The position numbers and the translations under genes are program-made. 64,000 nt of DNA from Drosophila pseudoobscura (taxonomy: Eukaryota; Arthropoda; Insecta; Diptera; Drosophilidae). The notes below the pieces were generated by a model. The model was given only the letters and a program-made list of their open reading frames with translations. It made no database searches and was not told the origin of the DNA. Within the stretch, counting starts at the first letter, position 1. The number at the start of each line of letters is the position of its first letter. Below, piece after piece: positions 37,401 to 51,500 of the stretch. The stretch covers positions 12,657,001 through 12,721,000 of the forward strand of contig NC_046683.1 of assembly GCF_009870125.1 (NCBI RefSeq). Direction: 5' to 3'.

Positions 37401-40400
37401 AATGACTGTGATTGTGGGTGCAATTGACTGACCAATTCGATAAATGCAAGTGATAAGCGGAAATACTTATACTAGCCATTAAATGAGTATTTCATGCGAG
37501 TACGAGCTGTATGCATGAGTGGCTGGCTGTCATAAACTGAACGATTGAATGATACTTAAAATGAATTGTAAAAAAAAATGCCAGTCCAGTTGTCAAATTA
37601 ATCTCCTGAGTGAATGAGCAGCGATAGCAGTCGTCGCACTTTCCAATGATAAGTACAGATTGTTCAGATCCGAGCAGCCCGAAGATTGATTTTAAAAGGC
37701 TGTTTGAAACTGTACCTACTTATAGACCTCCCTGCAATAACTATACTATTAATGATTATGTACGTTAAAAGCTCGATTTGATGTATATTGTTTCAATAAG
37801 AAAGACTTATAATCTTCTAACCTACCTTTAAATCGAAAGAGCTTTACGACTGAAGGATAGAAACGGAAGGACATGAGCAGATCCACTCGGCTGGCGTCTG
37901 AATCAAAAATTGACATATATTGTTCCTATAGATATGCCTTGATACCTTTTCCTTCTGATCAGTATTCATAAAATTCAACAAAATTATACAAATTTTCTCC
38001 TCTGTCCATTGATTGTGGGGGTTGGGGTGGTGTCCTTTGTGGTGTCCCATTCTGGTCCTCTCTACTCCATTTAGAATTTTCAGTTCTCGGTAGTTTGTGC
38101 AACCCCCGCTGGGAGATGGTAGATCTAAACAAATGAAATGTCAAAATGCGAACAACACAACAGGAACAAAGGTGAACGAAGGGGGAGCTGGCGAGCAGGA
38201 ACCGAGCCCGGGGTCATTTAGAGCACTAATTTAAATATCATTAGTAAACAATTAAAACAAAGAAAACCACATCCAGATCCGGCGGCCAACAAAAGGAGTC
38301 ATAAAGGACGAGGCCGAGAACGAGCCGACCCTGCCGACGACAACGAGACGCAATCGTAAGCCTCTCTCTTGTCACCGCCCACGGCCATGGACTGGGATCT
38401 GAAGGGAGCTGCTGGGGAGGAAGGGTGCACATAAATGTCAACAAGAAAAACCGAAAACTTCCACATTACCTGGGCGTGGTGGAGTGGTCGAGTCGACCAT
38501 GGGATATCCAGCATCATTCGATCTCGAGAGCAGCAACATTTGCTGGAGTTTGCTGAAAAAGTTCTTCCTAATCGCATCATATTTGGATATACCCATCATT
38601 GAAGCAGGGTATCAAATCAAAGGGGCGAACAATGAACAAGAAAAGGGCGACAGGCGACAACATTTTTTGTGTGGCTTTGGCCAAAGTTGTGACAGCCCAT
38701 CCAAATGAGGAGAGGGCTTGGGTTTGGGGATTGAGGATTGAGCCTGGGCAGGTGCTGCTTCCTGATTCTGATACTGGTACTGGTACTGGTAGCCCCCTCC
38801 TCCATTTTAATTGCATTCCAAATATAATTTGTCAAAACAAACTGCTCTCCCTGGGATCCCCGGTGCGGCCTGGTTGTGGTGCCAATGGGAATCGTGCCTT
38901 ATCAGGGTCTGTCTGCGTGCACATGGTCCATCTCCAACTCCATCTGGTTTTTCCATTCCCCATTCCCCATTCCGCATTCGCCTCCCCGCGTGCCAGAGCC
39001 AGTCACGTGCCGTGGCGCTGGCGGCAAAGTGCGCAGCGAACCGATTCGGTCACCTGATGATGCTTTTCCCAGGCATAGGAAAGCCTAGGAACTGCCACCC
39101 TCCCACTCAGGGTGGAAAGATGCCTTGAGACCGAGAGAGAGAGAGAGAGGGAGCTGGAGCTGGAGCTGGAGAAACGGTGCTGGTTCTGGTTCTGGTCCTG
39201 AAGAGAGACTGCGACCGGGTAACATGATCCCTGCGTGCTTCGGCATAATTTGTTATTTTGACTATCGCATTATGCTGTGTGGCTCTGCCTTTTGTGCTGA
39301 CGTTGATTATTTTCTCGTACTTTCCATTACAGACAGAACCGCTGCGGAGCGGAGCACCTTTTGTCCGACTCTCGGGGAAAATATCGATTACATTCGCTGA
39401 AAGTTTTCGCCCTCCCGCTACCCGCCACCCGCCTCCCGCCCCGACACGGGGGACAAAAGGAACCGCAGAACAAAGCAGACAAACTACTCTTTTCGGGCCT
39501 TCTCCGGCAAATCACATAACCATAAATAAGGGTAATAAAAATGATGCTCAGTTGTCGCTGGAGCTGAGATCTGGATGTGGATGTGGATGTGGAGGCTGAT
39601 GCAGCTGCATTTTCTTGGAGACAGATACATCGGTGAGTGCGCAGATACAGATACGCGATACGCCGGCTAAGAGCTGCAAATAAATATCCGCCAATGCCAA
39701 TAATCATAACATTAACTCACCAACCAGACCCCAAACAGCAACACTGCCTGACTTCCCTAATGAGAACCGAAAGGATGTGAATCCTTCTGGGACTTGTCAG
39801 CGATCGAATGGACTCAGCTACTCTGAAATGTACTAAAATGTAAAGGATCCAATCAGCCCGATCTGTATTAGAAAGTGGCTCTGAGAATAACAATCAATGT
39901 CTGCCCTTATCCCCATCTCAGGTCGCTCTTATTTCCCGCAAATAGATACCAACGCAGTATATTGTTAGGATCCGTAAGTGCCTTTGGCTATTCTTGAATT
40001 TATTCAAGCATATTTTTCTCACTTAAGCAATCTATGTATTACTATATATTAAACTGTGGATAATCTTTATAAGTGTTATGCGTTGGACGAATCCGTATAG
40101 ATATAGACATGGTAGGAATAGGAGAATAGAACAATGTTAAGTTGAACTTGGAACGATCAATGGATGTGGAACTCTCCATCCTCATCTTCAGTTTCTTCCG
40201 TTGTTTTGTTGTTGTTTGATATTTATGCTGGATTGCTTTGATCTAGGATCGGCATACTAAAGAAGAACAATCGTATACTTCATTGAGTACTCCTCACACA
40301 CCTCTGCACACACACTCCGCACTCCGCTGATGCGCTGTAAAAGGAGCCGCCTGGCCAAATGTTCCTTTTGCCAGCCACATTGTTTGCCTACCCGGGTGGA

Positions 40401-40557
40401 CAGACGGAAAGCCAGACGGGGAACAAAGGATGTTCGAGTTATTAAAAACAATATTCGCAGGCTAAGCCGGGCATGCCTGGCTGGGCACTGGCAATGGCAA
40501 GGAGTCGAATGGGGAGTGGACTTATCTCGCATCTCTGCATTAACACTTCGCCTTCGA

Positions 40558-40676
40558 CGCACACACATACACACACACACACACAAATACAGCTACAGAT
40601 ACAGATGCAGATACAGATACACTCATGGCACAGATACAAAATGGCAGCCGCGAATGGGATGGGATGGGATGGGATG
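40558..40676. repeat. compound microsatellite CA / CAGATA / GGGAT
   Basis: A CA tract (40558-40585) runs into CAGATA-type hexamers (to about 40624), and a GGGAT pentamer run follows at 40655-40676. It lies in the mab-21 3' flank. Confidence 0.85.
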
Positions 40677-40861
40677 TGGATTGGAATTGGAATTGGGATG
40701 GAGGGAGGCAGCTCTCACTGTAGGCCTTATCTCAGATCATCTCGGCACTGCAATCGCAGCGACAATGAAAATTTAGCACCTTTACCGAGTACCCACTCGA
40801 CGACACTCACTCGCACACTGACTCGAGCACTCACACGACACCAGACTCGGAGACCTGAGAC

Positions 40862-40896
40862 CCTGCCTGCCTGCCTGCCGGCCTGCCTGGCTGCCT
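40862..40896. repeat. CCTG tetranucleotide repeat next to the mab-21 stop
   Basis: Imperfect CCTG/GCCTG units end 11 nt before the mab-21 stop codon on the minus strand, so the repeat would be in the 3' UTR. Confidence 0.8.
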
Positions 40897-40906
40897 GAAC
40901 ACCCAT

Positions 40907-42881
40907 TTACAACTTCTCAAAGGCATTGGCATTGGTCAGCATCTCTCTGGTCAAGCGCCAGACCTGCTTGGCCGCCTGCTCCAGGGCGCTGGGCGACTTG
41001 CCCTTGAACATGTCCAGGCTGGGCAGAAAGTAATGGGGACATCGGCGGTATTGCAGACAGGAGATCAGCTGCAGGAAGATGCCATTGATGCGGTCGGCAA
41101 TGCAGCTCTCGTCCCACTCGTAGTCCCGCGGATGCTTCTCGCACTCGTAGAGGAGCAGATTCTTCAGGTGATAGGCGCTGATCGGGCTGCCGGGTAGCTC
41201 CAAGTGCCGGTCACGCAGCGTCTTCAACATGCTCAAGCAGCGGCGGCGGCAGCCACCTTTGTGTTAGAGAGGGGAGAAAGAGAACCGTACGTATCGGTAT
41301 ATCATTTGGAATGGATCTGGAAAAGCTCGCTCTCACCTTGCAGCAGACGGTTCTCGGCCTCGTAGAAGCTCAGCACCCAGGCATCCCCCTCCATGCTGGC
41401 CGCATTGTTGTTCTTGTTCTGCATGGCGGCACTGTCCTTGGAGAGCAGATCGAATCCCTCCGTCTTCACCTCGGCCACGATATTCGGATGCGGCCAGGGG
41501 ATGTGCGGCATGGGCCAATGGGCCGCCGAGCGTGGCCAGATACCGGAGCACTTGAAAGCCGGCGTGATCTGCACCACATAGCGCTCCCTGATCCTCAGTT
41601 TCACCTCCGTGGTGTCGCCAATGATCTTGACCATGTCCCGGTACATGCTCTTGTCGCAAGCCTGCGCCACCAGCGTCTGGAATCGGGAGCGGATCTTCCG
41701 CGACGATAGATACCCGGAGGCCGTGATGAACTCCACCCACAGCGACATGGAGCGCTTGCGGCCGTCGCTTAGCTTCAGCACCGCACAGCCGGGCAGGGTG
41801 CCGTCGTCCACAAAGTTGAAGACGCCCATCTGGTTGAGGTACAGCACAATTTCGAACTCATTCGGCGAGATGACCTCAACGCCTTCGAACCTAGACAACC
41901 CGAGAAAGTCAGAGAGAAACAGAGAAAGAGTGAGAGAGGGAGAATTGGAGATACGGGTGGCAAGAGCCACAACCGCAGACCCATTGAATCGACACTGGTT
42001 CTGCGTAATTCCGGTGACCGGATTGACTGTCATCGCACTGTCCTCCTCCTGCTGCTGCTACTGCTCGGTCCGCTGCGCCCGGGGCCACTGCAGAGTAGAG
42101 TCGCATCATTACATGCATCGTGCATCGTCATTGTCAGTTAACTGTCAAGTCATGCTCGTGCAGTGTCCGTCAGTCACTGTGCAAGCTCCTCTTTCCCACT
42201 CCGTACCGATTCATTGCTCCGCTTCGATGCGGGGATGCTTGAGTTGGAGATCGATCTATTGATCGGGGTCACCACTTTAGGAATTTATGTATATTGATTT
42301 CTCCAGATGAGCAGTTTATTGGTCAACTTTTAATTTGTTTAGGAAATAGCTTATTAAATTCAGGATTGCTTATTCGCGAAACTTTATATGTCAGTTAATT
42401 GATTGATCGTGGTCACCACTTAAGAGAATTGGGGCATGCTATGCTACTTTGCCACGCTGTAATTTGTCCTGCCATCGATTGATATTCGGGGTCACCAATT
42501 AAACGTCAAATTTAGATACTTTACTCATTTTATACAGTCATTTAAGTATTCCTGAATAGCTAACTATCTCACACCCTAAAAGGGTTATGTTGGGGATTAA
42601 CCAACTGTATGACATGAAAAAATGCTCAATGGTCGGGGTCACCAGTTTCAATGTACGAATATGCACTCTTACTCTTACCTGCCATTGCACTCGACGAGAC
42701 TCGAGATGAAGCGCGGCTCCTGCAGCTCCACCTCCTTGAGTATATCCTGGACAATCTTGCAGATCTCCCGTATGGCTGTCGAGGTCTTGAACATGCGGGC
42801 CTGGACACGCTCGGCACAGTAGCGATTCATCTGGTAGATCATGCGCGTCTGGGCGACCAACATATCCGGCGGCACCAGCAT
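40907..42881 (-). CDS. mab-21: Mab-21 family protein
   Basis: Three coding exons on the minus strand: 42881-42679, 41890-41337 and 41256-40907 (1107 nt, 368 residues). Junctions are GGCAG|GTAAGA to GTCTAG|GTTCG and CAAG|GTGAGA to CAAAG|GTGGC, in phase. The start chosen is MLVPPDMLVAQ, which matches the N-terminus of the paralog downstream; the open frame extends 46 codons upstream but crosses a likely 5' UTR acceptor near 42977. The protein matches animal MAB21L1/2 end to end, with landmarks EPRFISSL, EFEIVLYLNQMGVFNFVDD, LKLSDGRKRSMSLWVEF, PAFKCSGIWPRSA and CPHYFLP. The family has a cGAS-like nucleotidyltransferase fold and acts in development; no enzymatic activity is established for this subgroup. 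Which of the two genes is called mab-21 in melanogaster is from memory. Confidence 0.93.
41891..42678 (-). other. mab-21: mab-21 intron 1, with four GGTCACC motifs
   Basis: This 788-nt intron is absent from the paralog. It contains four similar words: GGGGTCACCA at 42265, GTGGTCACCA at 42409, GGGGTCACCA at 42488 and GGGGTCACCA at 42635. Each is preceded by TCG or ATCG and followed by an AT-rich run. Confidence 0.8.
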
Positions 42882-43339
42882 GGTGGAGGAGCTGTCTTTT
42901 GTTCTCTCCCTCTCCCTTGAAGCAGCGGAGTCGTAGCTCTGACCTGGCTCTGGCGACGCTCCGTCTGGCGGCCAACTACAAAGAAAAGCAACGAACGTCG
43001 GCAAGTGACTTTTAGCCAATTATGCGAAATTCGGGAGCAGGCAGGTCTCTCGGTCAGTTCAACCCGGAGCGGGAGTCGAAGTTGGAGTTGCTGTTGGAGC
43101 TGGAGCTGGAGCTGGAGCTGTGGCTATGGATTGATCTGCTGAATCTCTGATCAGGATCGTATGGCGGCGGTTGTGGTGCTGGTGCTGCTCTGGTGCTGGT
43201 GCTGTTGCTGTTGCTGGTGCGGATGCTATTGCGGATGCAGACAGAACAAAGGAACAATTCAATTGTGAGTTACGGTGACAGCCGGAGAGCGGCAACAATG
43301 GGCACAAGTGGAGCACGACAATCGCCAGCTTTGGTAGTG

Positions 43340-44333
43340 TCTGTGTCTGTGCCTGGACCTGTACTCGTGCTCGTACCCGTAGTGGTATCTGTATCTGTAT
43401 TTGCACTTGTATCGGTATCTGCATATGGGCAGTAGCAGGGACTCCGCTTATGAGAGTTTTTGTTGTCTTATTGGATGTGCGGGGATACTGTATCTGTGTT
43501 TGCTAGCGAATTAGCCGCATACGGATGCGTTAAGCGAGTCGTTTTCGTATCGAATGCCTCTCTGGCAACGATTCCACAGAGCGATGCGAGTGCCCGTAGT
43601 CGTAGTCGTTGCCGCTGCCATTCCCCGATTCCGATACCGATTCGCACGAAAAGATACGCTACGCTGTCGACGCTGGCTGCTTGCTGGCTGCCGGGACTGG
43701 CGTTGTAAATCTCGCGGATATTTACAGCTTCGGGGCAGATAAAGCGCTGAAAGTGCAGCGCCTGCATTGCTGTGTGCGTGAGTGTGGCGTTGCATTGTAT
43801 CTAACGAATGCGGCCGCCATCTCGTTCGCATGAATGGGCCACAGACACAGCTGCAGCAGCACCACTCACAGATACATCTCAAACTACACCAACAGCAACA
43901 GATACATGTCAGGCTGTCACGTGACAGGCGTCGCGTCAGTGTTTCTCTGTCTCGTGCCATGCATTCCAGCGCTCAGAGCCCCAAAAATCGATGCGAGATA
44001 CTGTATCTGTATCTGTATCAGTCTCTACAGCCGGCGTATCTGTATCTGCAGCAGTAAAAACAAACTTCAACAAGAAAAATATAATAAAAAAAAAATAAAT
44101 ACAAATCACATGCCGCCCGCCGCCTCCAGGCACTGTATCTGTGTATCTGTGTATTTGTATCTCTCTCTCTCACTCGGTGGCGGTGCGCGTGTGTCTGTGT
44201 GAGTATCTGTGAGAGCGCTACTCGTGCATTGGCCCTGGACGCGGCGGCACAAGCTCCGCCCACAGTGCGGACCCCGACGGCATGCTGCTGCCTGCCACGC
44301 TGCGGCGAGCTCTTTGATGTTTTGCTGCTTCCG

Positions 44334-44365
<32 letters not shown>

Positions 44366-44460
44366 GTGCAGCTTTGGGGCTGTATCTGTTGTATCTGTGA
44401 GAGCTGTCGGTGTTACGGTGTTACGGTGTATCTGTATCTGTTTCTGTATTTGTGTTTGTG
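43340..44460. repeat. clusters of TATCTG/TGTATC hexamers upstream of mab-21
   Basis: Runs of GTATCTGTATCTGT occur at about 43380-43425, 44003-44048, 44135-44162 and 44385-44460, separated by unique sequence. A CT tract lies at 44334-44365. Confidence 0.8.
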
Positions 44461-45697
44461 TGTAAATTTAATTTGTTAAATACATTTTGGTTTGGCTGTT
44501 GCCGTCGCATACGAGAGCTGTGTGCAATAATTTATCTGAAATGTGCACTCATTTAGCAAAGAGCAACCCTCGTCCATGTTCCCCGACAACCACAGCAGCA
44601 GCAGCAGCAGCAGCGATATCTTTATATCTCACGGATACACAGGCACAGGCAAAGGCAAAGGCACAGAGGCGGCAGACAGAGAGCCCCGGAGCTCAGAGCC
44701 AGAGCCAGGGCCGCCGCCACAGATACATTTACACTCATAAATATGTCGCGTGGATTAATGTGCCAGTTGGCAATTTTTGACAGCGTTCCAAGCAAGCAAC
44801 TTCCATCCACTCCACTCCACTCCACTCGCACCATACCCGTACCGTACCTCGTACCCCAAACTCCTCCATCCATTCCTTCCTCTATTCCACTCCTTCGACC
44901 AGCGCCATTTTCAGGCTCCCATATACATAGGAGATATATGTATATGGACATACATGTACATTGATTGTGTATGAAGGGATATGGGATGGAGCTAAGGTTA
45001 CTTTCTGTAAGCTTTCTTTCGACTCGCCGCCGACATCCGTTGTCATCCGTCCTGCCACACGCTCGCCACTGACTCATGACTGACGGACATGTGGCAACAT
45101 CCAAGCAACAACATCAAAGCGCTCTGCAGTCGCCTGCAGCCTCCTCCAATTAGACAAATCTCTGGCGCTGTTGCCACTAATTTGAGATGAGGCAAAACAC
45201 CGAACAGTAGAATAGCTGCTGCCCACGGAACACACTTTTTGGCATTGTTTTTGAAACTTTTCTAACTACACGTAGGTCGGTTCAAATTTGTAGATACATA
45301 CATAGCTTCTGGGGAACATTTCCTTGATTCGATTAGATATCGATTCTCAAGTCAATTCAAATCTATTCCATACTCGAACTGATGGAACAGTAACATCTCA
45401 TTTGAAGTTAGCTTCGAGGGAGCTGGAAGACTGCGATCGACACCCAACCATTTGAAAGTCTTTTGTTAAGGCCTTAGTGACATCAATTAGTGGCAGTTTT
45501 TCAAAGAGATTATGGCTATATCTAAATGGGATTCAGAGCCCTCCATTCTTATTTGTTGGTAACGCTTAACGAGACTCTCGGCTAATGGGATGAATGGAAC
45601 GGAGATGGATCAGTCCAGGTGTCTCGATCAGCCGACCGCCACTTGGCTGATTTTTGGCGCAACAGAGAAAAGTGGCCGAGAGATGGTAATGGAGATG

Positions 45698-45736
45698 GGC
45701 CAGGGCCACAGCCAGGGCCACAGCCAGGGCCAGGGC
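45698..45736. repeat. CCAGGGCCACAG minisatellite
   Basis: Three near-identical 12-bp units in tandem, then a partial unit. Confidence 0.8.
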
Positions 45737-47097
45737 TAGGACTGTGGACAGTGGGGACTCCTATCTACAGACAGATGTGGGCATATCTGCATAAATTGAA
45801 AACAAAGGTCGAGAGAGAGCCAACATTTTTGTTGGGTTCTGTTCGGTTCGGTTCGGTTTGGAAAATGTCAGGAAGGAGACACAGGAGGACAGGAGGGTGA
45901 GGATCGGTGATCGGGATAGCCGCTTGTTTTTTTTCGTGTGTCTGTTTGTGTGTGTGTGTTTTCCCGTATTTATATATCTTTTAGATCTCAAAGAAATTTG
46001 AATATAATTTATGTGCAATCGTCGCTTTTTTTCGGTTGGTTTATTTGCTCGATGCTCGTAGTCCGCTGTCCGCTGTCCGCTGACCGCTGTCCGTACCCGG
46101 CCCGGTCCCCGGGTTCGCCTCGTATCGGCTGGTACCCCCAAAATGAAGAACGATCCATCCATCTAAACGTTTGTCACTTGCTGGCGTTGTCGCCGAAACG
46201 TTTGTCTTCTTGCTTCTCCGCCAGCTCTGCTCCTTCGTCGTCGCGTCAGCGTATCTTTTGTCTTTTGGTTCCTGTACCCCGTACCCACCAGCACCATCAT
46301 CATAGCAGTCGTTTATTCTACTGGAACATACAGACATATATCAGACGGGCCAACCATTCTCTGGAAAAACAAGTAAACCAGAATCTTATTAAAAAAGTAA
46401 AAACAGAAAGTGCTAAGATCTATTGTAGATACTAGCAAAAGGAAAGCTTACAATCTTTTACACAGATCAAGATTGAAATAACCGAAATTCTGTATATTTA
46501 TTCTTTCTTGAAAGCCAACGCCTAGATGGGATCATCTGTGTACCAAAGTACTCCTTTCCGCCCAGATTATAATAATCATAGCCATAAACAGAACCCCTAT
46601 CGGATGTCTTTAGTAGATGGGTTTAGATATGATAAATTGTATAGAGAGAGAGAGCGTAGAGTCTCTCCTGGAGACATCGCATGTCCAAGCGACACGGCGG
46701 CATGTGATGAATTAATAAGTAGAGAGAAACCTGCGCTACCCCCGCCTGCCACGATCCTGGTGCAGCCGCGGTCGCAGCCACTAAGCGGATTTGCGTTTCT
46801 GGCCATTAACCCTGGCGCTGATGCGTGCGTGTGTGTGTGCGTGTGGTGCATCGGAGTGAGTCGCCGGACAGCGGATGATGACGGCCGGGGAAGGCACATC
46901 AACATCCACATCGATGGATCGCTTGAGCCGTGCGCTTTTTGCGTAAGTCCAGCTGACATTTGACTACTTTATTGAATTATGACAGCGAACAAATCAGCGA
47001 CACGATCCTCGATACTCGATCCCCGTTCCCTGATCCCATTCGAGAGGGTTTTTACTGGCCCGCGTACCTCATTACGCATGCGACGCCGAGTCCAAGT

Positions 47098-47127
47098 CCC
47101 AGTACCAGTACCAGTACCAGTACCAGT
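47098..47127. repeat. CCAGTA hexamer repeat
   Basis: About five CCAGTA units in tandem. Confidence 0.85.
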
Positions 47128-47730
47128 GATGATCTACTACTGCAGTTCCACAGCAGGGACATGGCATTGCGGACATGTGTTCGCCATCATCTGATTGGAA
47201 TATTAATTGTGACGAATGCACCCGACGATCCGATCTCTTATGCGAGATCTCTCTGGTACCTTGCTGGCCTCCTCTTACGATCTTGTCGACAAGTGCACGC
47301 TAATCAAGTCTGCCTCTGAGAGGGCCCACTGATGTCATTTTACTTAACATTAATTTCAAATAATATCATAATTTATCGTTACAACAAAAGGGATGGATAC
47401 CCATTCGGTTGATTCGCATTTCAGACACGTACTCTCGAATCGATCTCAATTTCGTAGTTCCAGATATCACGCGCACACACAGAGGCCGAAAACCCAAAGA
47501 TCGACATCGACCCGGCTGGCCGCCACGTTCCAGGTTCCCTCCAGGCTTGCTTCTCTCTCTCTCGCTCATGGAGTGTATGTACATGGACTCCTCCCGGTCT
47601 ACTATATGGCCAATATATGCGATGCGATGCGATCCAATGCGATGGGCCAACTCGGAGTCGGCGGCCCTTTTCAAGATGCCACGATCACGTTGACATTTTG
47701 CCTGCCGTTTGACTCGAGATGTGTACTGCG

Positions 47731-47760
47731 ACTGGGACTGGGACTGGGACTGGGACAGGG
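47731..47760. repeat. GACTGG hexamer repeat
   Basis: About four GGGACT units in tandem. A similar array of GGGACT/GGGACG units lies near 48800-48840. Confidence 0.85.
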
Positions 47761-48569
47761 AATGGGTATGGGTATGGGCTTGGCGAGGGTGTCCCCTCTC
47801 AGTCTTAGCCCCCGCCCCCGCCTCTGCCCGTGCCTGTGCCTCGCTGTTGACATGTCGCCTGGCCGTGATTGATTTAGGGCTCGTTGGCCGCTTTTTGTTT
47901 TCCGCTGAAGCGCAGCCGTTTGAACCCATTGTTTTTAACCCAAAAAAGGGCGTATGACGATGTCAGGCAACGTCGTCGACAACCCAGCAACCAGCAACGT
48001 GAGCTGCCGTCGTTTCTTGGACTCGGACTTGGAGCTTGCATTGGAATTGGAATTGGAATTGGGCCCCAATATCTGTCTGTCTTTTGGGGTCTCCCATGTT
48101 AATTGATATCGCTTTGGATTAGTTGGATCGATAAATGCAATGCATTTGATATGATTTCCTGGAAATTTTCTTGGTTGCTGGCTGCTCATTTGAATTATGA
48201 GAAATAAATGGGAACGAACTGAATTTGGGAGTAGCGGTATCGAAGTGGAGGCCTTTCCATTCATTTTCACTAGGGAATCATCTTTAAATACCTCCGCACT
48301 TATGAGGTTCTATAGTAAACACTGGGTTCTGGGTTCGTTGGTTGTTCTGGGTTGGTTCAGCGCGGGCTTTCTGCCTGAAATTGAAAGTTCTATGTGTTAT
48401 TTATGAGATAGAGATCAACGCTGCGGTTAACAATTGTTCGACTCTTCCACAATCCGCCACCTTCCCTCTGTGTGAGGGTCTTTCTGTGGTTCGGCAGGGG
48501 GCTATCACCTGTAAATGTAAGACCCTTTGTTCAGGTGAAATTGAACAGCAGCCAAGAAGAAGCAACGGA

Positions 48570-48599
48570 GGAGTCGGTGTCGGAGTCGGAGTCGGAGTC
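48570..48599. repeat. GAGTCG hexamer repeat
   Basis: About five GAGTCG-type units, one with a G-to-T change. Confidence 0.8.
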
Positions 48600-51500
48600 C
48601 GTGTTCGAGATGTTGCCGTTGCCTTGCGGCGCTCTTCTGGCTCTCCTGCCTGGTACGAAACGTATTAAATTAATATTTACTTTTTGTCAAAAGGCTATAA
48701 TCAAGCACGCTGGCGATGACAGGCTAAGAGGCTCTAATTACAGCTTGTTACCTTGATGCAGCGGCCACACAGGTCGTGGCTCACTTCAACTTCGACTCGG
48801 GACTTGGACTGGGACTGGGACGGGGACGGGGAAGGGGACTTCGACTGGTACTGGTACTAGGGTACTGATACTGGACCCCGCCCCGGATAGCGTCTTCCGT
48901 TTATGCTAAGTGGCAAGCGCCGTCTCCGTCCTCCCAGTCCTCCTCCGATCTCTCTCTCTCTCTCTCTGTCTCTGTCTCTCGCTGCTATTCGCATGATCCT
49001 CTCTGCAGAAGCAGGCCCTGGCTGCAGCGGGTTTAAGGCACAACATCAGCACTCAACTCCTTCTCCTGCCTCGAGACGTCTCCACCTTGTTGCAGTTTGA
49101 TTGAAGTCAGCAAATTAAAATCCCCACAGCCAGGCTCGATCCCATCCGATCCGATCCGCTCCGCTCCGGTTAGTGGGATTCCAAATGCAATTCTCACGAT
49201 TTGGCAGCAGTGGAGTGCCCCAGTGCCTGCCCCAGCGCCATTTGTTCCCCATTTGTGTACCTCGGGCCTCATCATCTCCTTGTAAGCTGCTCATTTGGCC
49301 GTTTTGCAACAAGCCAACAAGGCCACAGATGCGAGACCGGCCAGCGGTCGGCCGACTGGAGCTGATCAAATTAACCATTTAAATAAAACATTTGTTTTGA
49401 TTTTGCTCTCAAATTGTGAGGCAGCAGCAGCAGAGGAGGACAAGGCAGCAAGGAGGCAGCAACATGCTGGCTGACAGGCGTGCAGAAGAGCAGTCTCAGA
49501 AGGAATGGAATGCAAATCCGAATGCAAGCCACGATATCCATATCCATATGTGGTATAATCTATGGATATATGTGTACGTGCACTCCAAATTTGTCATGCG
49601 ATTGAGAGTACAGAGCACAGCATACATGGTTGGATATCGACAGTTTATCGATTGGTCCATTGATAGAGCGCGATCCCTGAGAAAAGGTTGTATCGATAAA
49701 TCCAATGAAAGCAGCTTCCAATCTATGTACATATCTAGGACCCACAAATATATGCAGATATTTACTTTTAACGCTTGAAAAAAACCGAGCCTGTGACTTT
49801 GCTGCTGCTAAAAGTACAGCCTCTATAAATAAGTTAAGTTAAAATCATGATTTGAATATTCATACGTGCGCTCTTCTCCCATTTGGTACTGCCATAATGT
49901 GGTGTGGAAATAAAAATGAATATCTTTAATTACTCTGCCATATGCATATCTGAGTGGGTGATGGGGTATCCACAGGGGCTGGGGTGGCAGTGGGGATGGC
50001 ATAACAAATTGTGTGTTTAAAATGTGATTATGAGATGTTCATAAAATTTGCTTTTGCGGCCATTAAAATGAATATAAATTGCATGGAAACGAAATTCATT
50101 AAGCAAAAGAACCACCAAAAGTGGGGAACAACAATTCAAAGAGGGAGAATGAGAACGAGAAGCGAAAGAATGACATTTAGTGTTGGCAATGCCGTCAAAA
50201 GTAGGGTTAAGTGCAGGGGAAGAGCGGAAATCGATTGCCAAATTATTATTTATTTATTTTAAAAATGTAGATCAACAGACCGAGAGAGATGTGTATAGAA
50301 TAAAAGAATAAGACGCCGAAAGGTCACATTTGGTGTTGGCAGTGCCGTCATAGTGAGGTTATGTGAAGCGCAAGCGGAACAACTTGAACCGTTTGCCAAA
50401 TTATCGTTTATTAAATATTAATTATTGTTTAATTTGTGTGGGAAGCGGCGTATCAAACAATATCGTCTCTCAATGAAACAAGTGGTCACAAAAATGTCCA
50501 AAATATCATCAAATACGAAGAAGCACGCACACGCACACGGCCCATCGCCAGAGCACAACAAATAATAAATTCTAATTCGGGCGAATCAAAATGCAAATCA
50601 AAGCCAATAAAACACAACTCATTAAAAGCGCAACTAGGCGGGCAACAAACCCAAACCCAAAATCAAAATCAAATCGAGTTGATATTCGAAACCGCCGGCG
50701 GCATAAATGGAGCCCATCGCCCACACGAATCCACAGTTCCGATCTGCCGTCGAGAAATCAAATAGTTTTGATATTTTCGGGAGGAATTTCTCCCTTAGAA
50801 ACATCCTTGAAATACAGATACATCTATAGGCATCTACTGCTAAGCGGTTTAGCATAGTTTATTGGGATTACAGAGGGTAATCTTTGATCGTATGATGATT
50901 GGGTTGACCGATCCTTGACTTTGATAGGGTATTTCCAGGTGCGTCTAGCCCTATTTACCTTGCTCTTCCGTACTACTCGTACCTTTGCAATTGTCATTTG
51001 CAGAGTAATTTACAGCAATGAAATACAAAAGCCGCATATGCATAAATCAACGAGGGCCACAAAAAAGTATAAATTAAGCCAAAAAATAATGGAAAGCCGC
51101 AAAAGCACAAGACAGACAGCAAACCAAAAAAACCAATAAAACACCGAAACTGAAATTGAAACAACATCAAAAACAATGCATGGCAAAAAATGAAATTATT
51201 TAATTTATGAATGACATAAAATTTAATTTGAATGTTATGTCTGTCGCTCGAAAAGCGAACCTGACACGTGATCAAAATGTTGTATGTGCCCGCATCCGAC
51301 CATCGATCGTCCATGCGAGTCAGAGACAGAGTCGGAGTCGGAGTCCGGCTCAGAGGGATTTTCTGCCACAAATTATGTTAAGTTTATTGGGATTGTAAGC
51401 TGTCCGCAGAATTGCTGTTAATTCGCCATTAAAATGCGCAACATGTCAACGTCCAACCAAATGTCAATCGTTGACATTTTCCATAGTCATCGGCAGCAAT

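Larger units (their letters stand above)
34400..40906. other. intergenic, repeat-rich, no gene recognised
   Basis: It lies between the lipase region and the mab-21 3' end. It holds TATACCG-type sequence at 34440-34480, a diverged copy of the lipase 3' UTR at 34628-34683, CAGCCA repeats near 35337, CATC repeats near 36852, and a GA tract near 39137. Open frames are short and of low complexity. A TTTATT (reverse AATAAA) at about 39996 could be a mab-21 polyadenylation signal, but it is 900 nt from the stop. Confidence 0.4.

Noticed and set aside
42882..43019. 46-codon N-terminal extension of mab-21
   Set aside because: It crosses a good acceptor (TTTCTTTGTAG) near 42977, and the paralog starts at the equivalent MLVP methionine.
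46526..46963. 145-codon plus-strand open frame between the mab-21 genes
   Set aside because: Includes a CGTGTG repeat and has an equally open antisense frame. No family likeness.
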